Assembly (NCBI RefSeq): GCF_009749525.1
Contig: NZ_WOAC01000019.1
Coordinates: forward strand, 19,702 to 83,701
Direction: 5' to 3'
Source: Mesorhizobium xinjiangense
GTDB lineage: Bacteria > Pseudomonadota > Alphaproteobacteria > Rhizobiales > Rhizobiaceae
Length of the DNA stretch: 64,000 nucleotides
Each line of letters starts with the position of its first letter. The stretch's first letter is position 1. A program made the translations under genes and the position numbers. Positions 18,439 through 26,116 of the stretch are shown here, piece after piece. The notes below the pieces were generated by a model. That model searched no databases, was not told the origin of the DNA, and was given only the letters and a program-made list of their open reading frames with translations.

Positions 18439-18482
18439 GCCTTCGCTCAAGAAGAGCGCCTTGCATGCATCGCCGGCGATCC

Positions 18483-19376
18483 TCAGGTCGCGACATATTT
18501 GCGCCAGTCGTGCTCCTCCTTGAAGCCAAGGACTTCGCGCGCCTTGCGGTTGGAAAGCGGCGCCTCGTATTCGCCCATAGGCCGGGTGATCGGCGTGTTC
18601 GGGCACCAGCGCTTCAGGAACGTCTCGGTCGGCTCATTGGCGGTGATCGTGTCGTTGACGGCATTGAAGACCTGGAAGCCGAGACCGTCCTTTTCAAGGC
18701 ACAGATGCACGATCTGGGCGAGATCGCGCGCATCGACATAGCTCCAGGCATTGCGCTTGCGCGACATCGGATCGGCCAGGAAGGCGGGAAACAGGTCATA
18801 TTCGTGCGGCTCGATCACATTGCCGATGCGCAGCGCATAGATGTCGGCGCCGGTGCGTGCGGCAAAGGCACGGGCGGTCTTCTCGTTGACCACCTTGGAA
18901 AGTCCGTAGCTGTCCATCGGGTCGACATCGTAATCCTCTTCCAGCGGGAACTGGTGGTAATCCTTGTCGCCCTCGGCAAAGCACACGCCATAGGTCGTCT
19001 CGCTGGAGGCGATGACGACCTTGTTGATGCCGAGCTTGGTCGCCGCCTCGATGACGTTGTAGGTGCTCAGCGCATTGACGCGAAAGGTCTCGTTGTCGGG
19101 ATGGATCAGGATGCGTGGCACGGCGGCGAAATGGACCACCGCGTCGACGGCGGCCGGGCCTTTGCCGGTCTCCAGCCCCTCGAAGCCGAAATGCATCGAC
19201 AGGGCGTTGAACACCTGGCCGCTGTCGGTGAGATCGGTGACCAGCGTGTTGACGCCGGGGCAGTCGAGCGGCTTCAGGTCGAGGTTGAGGATCGTGTGGC
19301 CCTTGTCCTTCAGCCACGGCACGACATGGCGGCCGGCCTTGCCGGAACCGCCGGTGAACACGATGCGCTTGGACAT
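18483..19376 (-). CDS. NAD-dependent epimerase/dehydratase family protein
   Basis: The 297-residue protein is an extended short-chain dehydrogenase. It has the N-terminal cofactor motif FTGGSGKAG, a strand ending in HFAAVP, the catalytic serine in ASSETTYG and the YGLSK tyrosine-lysine pair. Its substrate is probably a sugar or related polar compound, but none can be named. The ATG at 19376 follows GAGAGGAG. It is downstream of xthA by 110 bases on the same strand, with a hairpin and a nine-base A tract (minus sense) in between. Confidence 0.85.
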   Translation of the reverse strand: MSKRIVFTGGSGKAGRHVVPWLKDKGHTILNLDLKPLDCPGVNTLVTDLTDSGQVFNALSMHFGFEGLETGKGPAAVDAVVHFAAVPRILIHPDNETFRVNALSTYNVIEAATKLGINKVVIASSETTYGVCFAEGDKDYHQFPLEEDYDVDPMDSYGLSKVVNEKTARAFAARTGADIYALRIGNVIEPHEYDLFPAFLADPMSRKRNAWSYVDARDLAQIVHLCLEKDGLGFQVFNAVNDTITANEPTETFLKRWCPNTPITRPMGEYEAPLSNRKAREVLGFKEEHDWRKYVAT

Positions 19377-19391
19377 GGGCTCCTCTCCGTA

Positions 19392-19418
19392 TTTTTTTTT
19401 GGCGGGCGGGTGCCCGCC
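19392..19418 (-). other. Hairpin and homopolymer tract upstream of the epimerase gene
   Basis: On the minus strand a GGCGGGC/GCCCGCC stem with a four-base loop is followed by nine A residues, then the epimerase ribosome site. The A run is on the wrong side for a terminator in either direction. The structure could influence translation of the epimerase message. Confidence 0.4.
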
Positions 19419-19486
19419 GCGAATCCGCGCGGAATGAACCACATCGCCCGCTGCTTCGCCAGTCGACACGCCTGAAATGTGAACCC

Positions 19487-20260
19487 TCAGCCCTCCAGCT
19501 CGATCCAGACCGGCGCGTGATCGCTGGCGCCCGGACGGCCCCGCACCGGGCGGTCGACGCCGGCCGCCGTGAGCCGGCGGGCGGCCTTGCGGCTCACCAA
19601 CAGATGGTCGAGCCTCAGGCCGGCGTTGCGGGACCAGCGATTGCGCATGTAGTCCCAGAAGGTGAAGACGGTCTCGTCGGGGAAGGCGGTGCTGATGGCG
19701 TCGGTCCATCCCTGGTCGAGCAGCCGGCGGTAGGCGGCGCGGCTTTGCGGCTGCACGAGCGCGTTGCGATCGTAGGAGCGAGTTTCGTAGATATCGCGCG
19801 GCTCGGGAACGACGTTGTAGTCGCCCGCCAGCACGACCGGCACATCGGCGGCGACAAGCTCGGCGGCATGCGCGATCAGCCGCTCCATCCAGGCAAGCTT
19901 GAAGTCGAATTTCGGTCCCGGCTGCGGATTGCCGTTGGGCGCGTAAAGCGAGGCGATCAGCACCCCGCCAATGGCCGCCTCGATATAGCGCGCGTCGCGG
20001 TCGGCCGGATCGCCCGGCAGTTCGTCGCGGGTCAGGACGGGCTCGGCGCCGCGCGCCAGGATCGCCACGCCGTTCCATGCCGGTTGGCCGCGCCAGACCG
20101 CGCCATAGCCAGCTTCTTCGAGCGCCGTACGGGGAAATTTGCGCTGGTCGGCTTTCAGTTCCTGCAGGCAGACGACGTCCGGCTCGGCCTCGGCCAGCCA
20201 GTCGAGCAGGTTGTCCAGACGCCAGTTGATGCCGTTGATGTTGAAGGTGGCGACCTTCAC
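19487..20260 (-). CDS. xthA: Exodeoxyribonuclease III (AP endonuclease)
   Basis: The 257-residue protein starts with the Xth-type segment MKVATFNINGINWRL and continues with CLQELKA (metal-binding glutamate), LAGDYNVVPEPRDIY (active-site aspartate and asparagine) and RLDHLLVS and SDHAPVW at the C-terminus. It cuts at abasic sites, removes 3' blocking groups such as phosphate and phosphoglycolate, and degrades 3' ends. Its place as the last gene of the ligD-ku unit, 13 bases after the hydrolase gene, suggests a role in cleaning DNA ends before joining. Whether it replaces or supplements a second Xth elsewhere in the genome cannot be told here. Confidence 0.93.
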   Translation of the reverse strand: MKVATFNINGINWRLDNLLDWLAEAEPDVVCLQELKADQRKFPRTALEEAGYGAVWRGQPAWNGVAILARGAEPVLTRDELPGDPADRDARYIEAAIGGVLIASLYAPNGNPQPGPKFDFKLAWMERLIAHAAELVAADVPVVLAGDYNVVPEPRDIYETRSYDRNALVQPQSRAAYRRLLDQGWTDAISTAFPDETVFTFWDYMRNRWSRNAGLRLDHLLVSRKAARRLTAAGVDRPVRGRPGASDHAPVWIELEG

Positions 20261-20273
20261 CGAACCGTCCGTT

Positions 20274-20915
20274 TCACGGCGCGATCCTCTCGGCGAAGGC
20301 CGCCACGGCCTGCGCCACCGTCTTCAGATGGTCGGCGGCAGAAAAGCCCGAGATCCGCTTGCGTGGCTTGAGGTCGTGATCGCCGTCCTCCAGCCACAGG
20401 AGCTCGATCCGCTCGGAAAGCGCGTAGCCCGCAACCTCCTCGCGCGTGCCGAATTCGTCGCGCGTGCCCTGGCAGATCAGCGTCGGCGTCTTCAGATTTT
20501 CGAGATGGGCGGTGCGCAACTGTGTCGGCTTGCCGGGCGGATGGAACGGATAGCCGAGACAGACGAGACCGGCGATGCGGCCCTGGTCATAGAGCTGGTC
20601 GGCGACCATGCTCGCCACGCGCCCGCCCATCGACTTGCCGCCGATCATCAGCGGGCCGGTCGCCGCCAGCGCCTCGACGGCGTCGAGATATTCATCCTTC
20701 AACCTTTCGGCGCGCGGCGGCGGCTTGCGGCCCTCGCCGTTGCGCCGGGCGGCCATGTAGGCGAATTCGAAACGGGCGGTTCGCAGGCCGGCCTCGGCCA
20801 ATGCTGCAGAAGCCGCGTTCATGGAAATCGAATCCATCGGCGCGCCGGCCCCGTGCGCCAGCAGGATCGTGATGCGCGCATTGCCGGGCCCGTCGAAAAG
20901 GAAGCGGTCGTTCAT
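20274..20915 (-). CDS. Alpha/beta hydrolase, KANL3/Tex30-like family
   Basis: The 213-residue protein has a small alpha/beta-hydrolase fold. LLAHGAGAPMDS near the N-terminus holds the oxyanion loop, GGKSMGGR carries the nucleophile serine, ICQGTRDEFG holds the acid and GDHDLK the histidine. Bacterial members of this family have no firm function. Its ATG overlaps the stop of the BRCT-TPR gene by one base (TGATG), and xthA follows after 13 bases, so it belongs to the same transcript as ligD and ku. A link to DNA repair is only contextual. Confidence 0.85.
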   Translation of the reverse strand: MNDRFLFDGPGNARITILLAHGAGAPMDSISMNAASAALAEAGLRTARFEFAYMAARRNGEGRKPPPRAERLKDEYLDAVEALAATGPLMIGGKSMGGRVASMVADQLYDQGRIAGLVCLGYPFHPPGKPTQLRTAHLENLKTPTLICQGTRDEFGTREEVAGYALSERIELLWLEDGDHDLKPRKRISGFSAADHLKTVAQAVAAFAERIAP

Positions 20916-22006
20916 CAGCCCGCATTCCTTCGGGCAAGCTGCAGGTCGGCATACTGGACGCCCCTGGCGGCATTGCGCGCCCAGGCCGAATTCGGGTCCA
21001 ACTCGAGATAGCGCACCCACCAGCGCCGCGCTTCGGCGAGTTTGCCGGCATCGAACTCCAGCGTCGCCAGATTGTAGACGGCGTCGGCATAATCGGGATC
21101 GAGTGTGACCGCCTTGCTGAGATAGCTGCGCGCCGCCTGTGTGTGGCCGCTCTGCCGGACGAGATCGGCCAGGTTGAACCAGGCCTCGACGAAGGCGGGA
21201 TCGAGCTTGAGCGTGATCAGGAAGCTGCGCCGCGCCTCGGCCATGTGGCCCATGGCGGCCAGGCAATTGGCGCGATTATAGGCGGCCACCGAATCCTTCG
21301 GATCGAGTGCCAGACATTTTTCGTAAAGGTCGGCCGCTTCCTCGAAACGCCCTTCGCTCTCCGCTTCTTCCGCCTCGTCGAACAGCGCGTCGGGCTCCCG
21401 CTCGTCGGGACGCTCGATCGGCAGCAGCATCTGTCCGTCGAGCTCGCTCAAGGCGTCGCCGCGCCGGGCATAGATCGCGTCGCGGCCCTCGGTCTCCAGC
21501 GCCAGGGCGGTGAGCGCGGTGACGGGTGCGGGCGCGCGATGGACGGAGCGCGCAATCGCGCCCCAACTCGCTCCGCCGGCGATCAGCCCGGCATATTTCT
21601 TGGCCAGGATCACGTCCCTGAACGAATAGGGCTCGCCGTCGTTCTCGAAGGCGTCGAAGAGCGACAGCAATTCGACGTCGCGCTCGGCAAGCCCCGACTG
21701 CTCGATCAGTGAGGCGCGCGTCAGGGCCGGTGCGGCCGGCGGGCGGCGCAGACCGAGCAGGCGCAGAAAACCGTTCTCGCTGAGGAGGCGCTTGCCGGCG
21801 CCGCGCTCCCGCTCGACGCGCTCTTCGATGGCCGTATCGCCGTCGCGCGCCAGAAGCCCGCGCCCGAGCACCACATGGGTGGTCTGGCGGGTGACGCCAT
21901 GCCTGAGATGGGCGCCGCGGTCTTCCACCTCGCGCGCGGCCAGACGCCGCGGGAAGGCGGTCAGCGCGCCGATCATGCCGAACGTTATGCCTGTGAGCTC
22001 TGTCAC
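20915..22006 (-). CDS. BRCT-TPR protein translationally coupled to ku
   Basis: The 363-residue protein has an N-terminal BRCT domain (about 3-86): LTGITFGMIGALTAFPRR and TTHVVLG align with the core of ligase-type BRCTs, and LLSENGFLRLLG matches their last helix. Residues about 97-158 (YSFRDVILAKKYAGL) look like a MerR-type helix-turn-helix, though this is less sure. The C-terminal 205-340 holds about four tetratricopeptide repeats (YNRANCLAAMGHMAEA, FNLADLVRQSGHTQAA, YNLATLEFDAGKLAEA). The GTG start shares a GTGA overlap with the ku stop; a longer frame antisense to ku is not used. A BRCT-TPR fusion in a ku operon suggests an accessory factor of end joining that binds repair partners. I know of no characterised role. 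Confidence 0.8.
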   Translation of the reverse strand: MTELTGITFGMIGALTAFPRRLAAREVEDRGAHLRHGVTRQTTHVVLGRGLLARDGDTAIEERVERERGAGKRLLSENGFLRLLGLRRPPAAPALTRASLIEQSGLAERDVELLSLFDAFENDGEPYSFRDVILAKKYAGLIAGGASWGAIARSVHRAPAPVTALTALALETEGRDAIYARRGDALSELDGQMLLPIERPDEREPDALFDEAEEAESEGRFEEAADLYEKCLALDPKDSVAAYNRANCLAAMGHMAEARRSFLITLKLDPAFVEAWFNLADLVRQSGHTQAARSYLSKAVTLDPDYADAVYNLATLEFDAGKLAEARRWWVRYLELDPNSAWARNAARGVQYADLQLARRNAG

Positions 22007-22893
22007 GCCTTTTTCCGGGCGGGCCTTTTCGCAGCGGATTTCGCCGATCCGCCGGCGCCGGCGGCCTTGGTCGCCGATTTGGCGGCCGGCTTTTCCCTGG
22101 CCTTGCTCTTTGCCGGCGGCTTCGATTGCGAGAGGCTCGCCTTCAGCGCATCCATGAGATTGATGACGTTGCCACGCTCCGGTGCCGCCGCAACAACCGG
22201 CTTGTGTCCCTTCAGCTTCTCCTTGATCATCTCCATCAGGGCGACCTCGTAGCGATCCTCGTAGGTGTTGGGATCGAACTGGGTCGTCTTCTGCTCGATC
22301 AGCTTCTCGGCCAGTTCCAGCATTTCGGGATCGGGCTCGCCGACGGGAATATTGTCGAAATATTCGGCCGTGTTGCGCACCTCCCTGGGATTTCTCAATG
22401 TGCACACGAACATGCCGGTTTCGCGCGGGGCGATGGTGATGACCCGCTCGCGGCTCGACAGAACCAGCCTGGCAATGGCGAGCTTGCCGGATTTGTGCAG
22501 GGCCTCGCGCAGGACGATGAAGGTTTCCTCCGCCATTGCGCCGTCGGGCGCCAGATAATACGGGGCGTCCTGGTAGATAACGTCCACCGAGCCCGCCTCG
22601 ACGAAGGCCTCTATGTTCATCGTGTGGTTGGATTCGATCCTGACGCTGTCGAGATCAGGCTGATCGATGATGACGTATTGCTTGTCCTCGTATTCGTAGC
22701 CCTTGACGAGTTCGGAGCGCTCGACCAGCCCGAGTTCGGGGTCGACCGGCTTCATGTTGATCCGGTTGTGCGTGTCCTTGTGCAACTGGTTGAAGGTGAT
22801 GCGGTCACGGGTGCTGGTGGCGGGATAAAGCCGCACCGGACAACTCACCAGGCTCAGTTTCAGATAGCCTTTCCAACTCGCTCTTGGCGCCAT
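22003..22893 (-). CDS. ku: Non-homologous end-joining protein Ku
   Basis: The 296-residue protein has the bacterial Ku core: MAPRASWKGYLKLSLVSCPV at the start, RITFNQLHKDT, and the YEYEDKQYVII and LAPDG segments of the beta-barrel. The C-terminus after about residue 255 is a lysine- and alanine-rich tail (KPPAKSKAREKPAAKSATK), typical of Ku and important for DNA binding and ligase recruitment. Ku homodimers thread onto double-strand break ends and recruit LigD. A clean AGGAGG precedes the ATG, which lies 22 bases after the ligD stop. Confidence 0.97.
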   Translation of the reverse strand: MAPRASWKGYLKLSLVSCPVRLYPATSTRDRITFNQLHKDTHNRINMKPVDPELGLVERSELVKGYEYEDKQYVIIDQPDLDSVRIESNHTMNIEAFVEAGSVDVIYQDAPYYLAPDGAMAEETFIVLREALHKSGKLAIARLVLSSRERVITIAPRETGMFVCTLRNPREVRNTAEYFDNIPVGEPDPEMLELAEKLIEQKTTQFDPNTYEDRYEVALMEMIKEKLKGHKPVVAAAPERGNVINLMDALKASLSQSKPPAKSKAREKPAAKSATKAAGAGGSAKSAAKRPARKKA

Positions 22894-22915
22894 GCCTGCC
22901 TCCTACGCAACGCAG

Positions 22916-25369
22916 CTACTTCTCCACAGTCGGCAAGTCCCGGGCGGCCTCTGCGATCTCGGCCCATGGATCACCAGACGTCGATATCAGCCCCGGAAGC
23001 GAAGAATAGTTCAAATCCTCCGGGGCGTCGATGGCCTCCAGATCCGCCCAGCCGAGCGGTGTCGAGGCCGGCAGGTTGGGCCGGGCGCGCAGCGAATAGG
23101 GCGCGACGGCGGTGGCACCGCGCACGTTGCGGTGGAAATCGATGAAGATGCGACCCTTGCGGTTTTGCTCGCCCATGGTGGTGGTGAAAGTGTCAGGCGC
23201 CGTCCTGGCGATCGCCGCGGCGATCTCTCCGGTGCGTGCGTGCACCTTTTTCCAGTCGAGCTTCGGGCGGACCGGCACAGTGAGGTGCAAACCCTTGCCG
23301 CCGGAGGTCTTGACGAAGGGCACGAGCTTCATCGCCTCCAATTCGCCGCGAATATGCTGCGCGGCCTCGACGATATCGCGCCATTCGATGCCTTCGCCGG
23401 GATCGAGGTCGAAGACGATGCGATCAGGCCTTTCGAGCCGTTTGGCGGTCGTGCCCCAGGCATGGAATTCCACCACCCCGAACTGGGCCAGCGCCAGATA
23501 GCCCTTGACGTCTTCGACGACGAGATAGGTCGTCGTCTCGCCCTCCGAATCGGTCCTTTCGAAGGTCGCAATCGAATCCGGCATGCCGGAAAAGGCATGG
23601 CGCTGGAAGAAGCAGTCCTGCCGCTTGCCCGTCGGACAGCGCAGGAAAGAGACCGGCCGGCCCAGGATATGCGGCAGCATGAAGTCGCCCATGCTTGCAT
23701 AATAGACCGCGACGTCGAGCTTGGTCGGGCCGGATTTGGTGAACAGGCGGCGGGTCGGATTGGTGACCCAGACCGAGGCAAGGTCGGTGTCGGAGACGAG
23801 ACGCTTGCGCTCGGGCGCGTCGGAGGCCGATAGCGCGGCGTCCCTCAGTTCCTTGAAGACGGCGTGACGCAGCATGTTGTCGGCCGTGCGGTTGGCGAAA
23901 TGGATGTGGGCGGAAAGGACGGGCCGCACCCAATGAATGTCCTTGGGCGCGCCGTCGAGCCTGGCCGCGTCGTCCTTGAGCGGTTCCAGGCGTTCCAGCA
24001 GTCCTTTCAGCGTCGGCGCGTCGAAGCCGGTGCCCACCTTGCCGCGATAGTGCAGTTCTGCGTCGTGCCATTCGGCCAGTGCCAGCGCCGCCAGGCCTTC
24101 GGCGGCTTCGGACGTCGTATAGCCGGCGATGACGAAATCGCCCGCCTGCAGCGCCTTGGACTTGAGCCACGACTTGGATCGCCCCTCGTCATAGGGCGCC
24201 GACAGCTTCTTGGAGACGACGCCTTCGAGGCCGAGCTCGGTGGCGCGCTCGTAGAAAGCGGCGCCGTCGCCGACGACATGACCGCTCACCTGGATCGCGG
24301 ATCGTGGATCGGCATGGCCGGCAAGCAGCCTTTCCAGCATCTCCTTGCGTTTGGACAGGGCAACCTTGCGCAGGTCCCAGCCATTCAGATGGACGAGATC
24401 GAAGGCATAGAAGACGAGCTGGTTGCCGGGTCCATCGGCAAGAGCTTCCTGAAGGGCCGAGAAGCGGCTGACGCCGTCGCCATCGAGAACGACGATCTCG
24501 CCGTCGATCACCGCCTGCTCGCAGGGCAATTGCCTGAAGGCGTGGGAAAGATCGCCGTAGCGCTTCGTCCAGTCGAGGCCGCTGCGGGTGATCAGCCTGG
24601 CCTCGCCGTCTTCGACGAAGGCCAATGTGCGATAGCCGTCGAACTTGATCTCGTGCAGCCAGTCCTTGCCTTTCGGCGGCTTGTCCGCTGCGGTGGCGAG
24701 CTGCGGCTTGAGGCGGTGCGGCATCGCGGATTTCCCGGCGCCTTTCAACCGGCCCGGCGCGAGCCTTCTTGGTCGAGGCGCCGGCTGCCCGACGTGCCCA
24801 TCGTTGTCCGCCATGTCCTCGATCGTGCGTCGACTCTTCACGCTTTCGGGGCGCTCGGCGAGAATGTCCAGGTCGGGATCGGCCGCCTGATCGCGCTCCT
24901 TAATGAGCAGCCAGTTGCGCTTGGTCTCGCCCTCCCTGGGCTTCAGCCGTGTCAGCATCCAGCCGCCATTGAGCTTCTCGCTCGCCAGGCGGAATTTCAG
25001 CGCGCCGGCTTTGAGGCCCTTCGTCGCGTCGTCCATCGGCGCCCAGACACCGCTGTCCCAGACGATCATCGGCCCGCCGCCATATTCGCCATCGGGGATC
25101 ACGCCCTCGAAGTCGATATAGTCGAGCGGATGGTCCTCGGTCTCGACCGCCAGCCGCCTGGTCTCGGGATCGAGCGACGGGCCTTTCGGAACCGCCCAGC
25201 TCTTCAGCAGGCCGCCGACCTGCAGCCGCAGATCGTAATGATCGGCCGTGGCGGCGTGCTTGTGCACGACGAAGCGGTTTCCGGAATCGCCGCTGGCATG
25301 GCCGTGCGGCTCCGTGGTGCGGGAAAAGTCCCGCTTTTTGTGGTAGTCCTTGAGCTTCGGACCGTTCAT
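22916..25369 (-). CDS. ligD: ATP-dependent DNA ligase D
   Basis: The 817-residue protein has the three modules in the order phosphoesterase-ligase-polymerase. Residues about 1-165 are the 3'-phosphoesterase with the metal-binding VVHKHAATADHYDLRLQ. The ligase spans about 215-520 with the adenylated lysine K242 in EIKFDGYR. The primase-type polymerase fills the C-terminal third, with the catalytic aspartates in FDLDPGEG and the substrate-site segments TSGGKGLHL and IFIDFHRN. This order matches Pseudomonas LigD. It trims, fills and seals ends held by Ku. The ATG has only a weak ribosome site; the gene is the first of the repair unit. Confidence 0.97.
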   Translation of the reverse strand: MNGPKLKDYHKKRDFSRTTEPHGHASGDSGNRFVVHKHAATADHYDLRLQVGGLLKSWAVPKGPSLDPETRRLAVETEDHPLDYIDFEGVIPDGEYGGGPMIVWDSGVWAPMDDATKGLKAGALKFRLASEKLNGGWMLTRLKPREGETKRNWLLIKERDQAADPDLDILAERPESVKSRRTIEDMADNDGHVGQPAPRPRRLAPGRLKGAGKSAMPHRLKPQLATAADKPPKGKDWLHEIKFDGYRTLAFVEDGEARLITRSGLDWTKRYGDLSHAFRQLPCEQAVIDGEIVVLDGDGVSRFSALQEALADGPGNQLVFYAFDLVHLNGWDLRKVALSKRKEMLERLLAGHADPRSAIQVSGHVVGDGAAFYERATELGLEGVVSKKLSAPYDEGRSKSWLKSKALQAGDFVIAGYTTSEAAEGLAALALAEWHDAELHYRGKVGTGFDAPTLKGLLERLEPLKDDAARLDGAPKDIHWVRPVLSAHIHFANRTADNMLRHAVFKELRDAALSASDAPERKRLVSDTDLASVWVTNPTRRLFTKSGPTKLDVAVYYASMGDFMLPHILGRPVSFLRCPTGKRQDCFFQRHAFSGMPDSIATFERTDSEGETTTYLVVEDVKGYLALAQFGVVEFHAWGTTAKRLERPDRIVFDLDPGEGIEWRDIVEAAQHIRGELEAMKLVPFVKTSGGKGLHLTVPVRPKLDWKKVHARTGEIAAAIARTAPDTFTTTMGEQNRKGRIFIDFHRNVRGATAVAPYSLRARPNLPASTPLGWADLEAIDAPEDLNYSSLPGLISTSGDPWAEIAEAARDLPTVEK

Positions 25370-25572
25370 GACAAACGACTATGGATGAGGCATCGCGACT
25401 TTCAACCGAAATACTGCAAAAATCCGCATGACCATCTTGGTGAATGAGGAATTGATCACGTTCGCGCTGGGGAAAATCTGATACTGCACGCCTCCGCCAC
25501 GGGATCGGAATGCCAATTCAGTGAGCCGGCATCGTGATCTGGCAGGGTGGTGTTTTTGCGCAGGAAGTATCC

Positions 25573-26109
25573 ATGAAGCGGATTATCGGGACCATTATCG
25601 CCGCCGCCGCGGCGCTTGTCATACAGAGCGTTTCGGCCGAGCAGGTGCAGGCGCAGGCAAGCAGCGGCGGCTGCACATTGGAGCAGATCGGAGGAACCGC
25701 GCGCCATCTCGTGCGCTGCCGGGGCGGCCTGTCGATCACTACAGAGCAAGGGGCGCAGTACACCTTGCTCGACCGCACGGCCACGGGCAGCGTCGACGCC
25801 GTGCGCCTGACCGGCAAGGCGCTGCTCATCGATCTGCCGGAAAATGTACCCTCCTCCGGACTTGAGGTGGTGACGCCGCAGGCGATCGCCGCCGTAAGAG
25901 GTACGCAGTGGGCCGTCGATGTCGAACAGGATGCGACGTCGGTCTTTGTCGTCCGGGGCGCGGTGGCGGTCAGCCGGCGCGCCGGCGGCGCCGGTGTCGT
26001 GCTGGGGCCCGGCGAGGGCGTCGATGTTGACGAGAGCGGCGCTGCGCTGGAGGTGCGCCGCTGGCCGGCGGCCCGCGTCAACGCATTGATGGCCCGCTTC
26101 GGCCGGTGA
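25573..26109 (+). CDS. FecR domain-containing periplasmic protein
   Basis: The 178-residue protein has a signal peptide (MKRIIGTIIAAAAALVIQSV, cleavage about residue 23) and a FecR-type beta-rich domain. The typical FecR core is seen in VVTPQAIAAVRGTQWAVDVE and VRGAVAVS. These domains sense signals in the periplasm and pass them to membrane partners. The next gene, a CHASE2 cyclase, begins seven bases after the stop, so the two likely form a sensor pair. AGGAAG precedes the ATG at 25573; an upstream ATG in frame lacks a signal-peptide-like start. Confidence 0.87.
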   Translation: MKRIIGTIIAAAAALVIQSVSAEQVQAQASSGGCTLEQIGGTARHLVRCRGGLSITTEQGAQYTLLDRTATGSVDAVRLTGKALLIDLPENVPSSGLEVVTPQAIAAVRGTQWAVDVEQDATSVFVVRGAVAVSRRAGGAGVVLGPGEGVDVDESGAALEVRRWPAARVNALMARFGR

Positions 26110-26116
26110 AGCCGTC

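Noticed and set aside
18156..18440. Integrative element at tRNA-Leu
   Set aside because: The tandem repeats do not copy the tRNA end, and no integrase or cargo gene is near.
19392..19418. Rho-independent terminator after xthA
   Set aside because: In minus-strand sense the hairpin is followed by A residues, not T. On the plus strand the T run precedes the stem.
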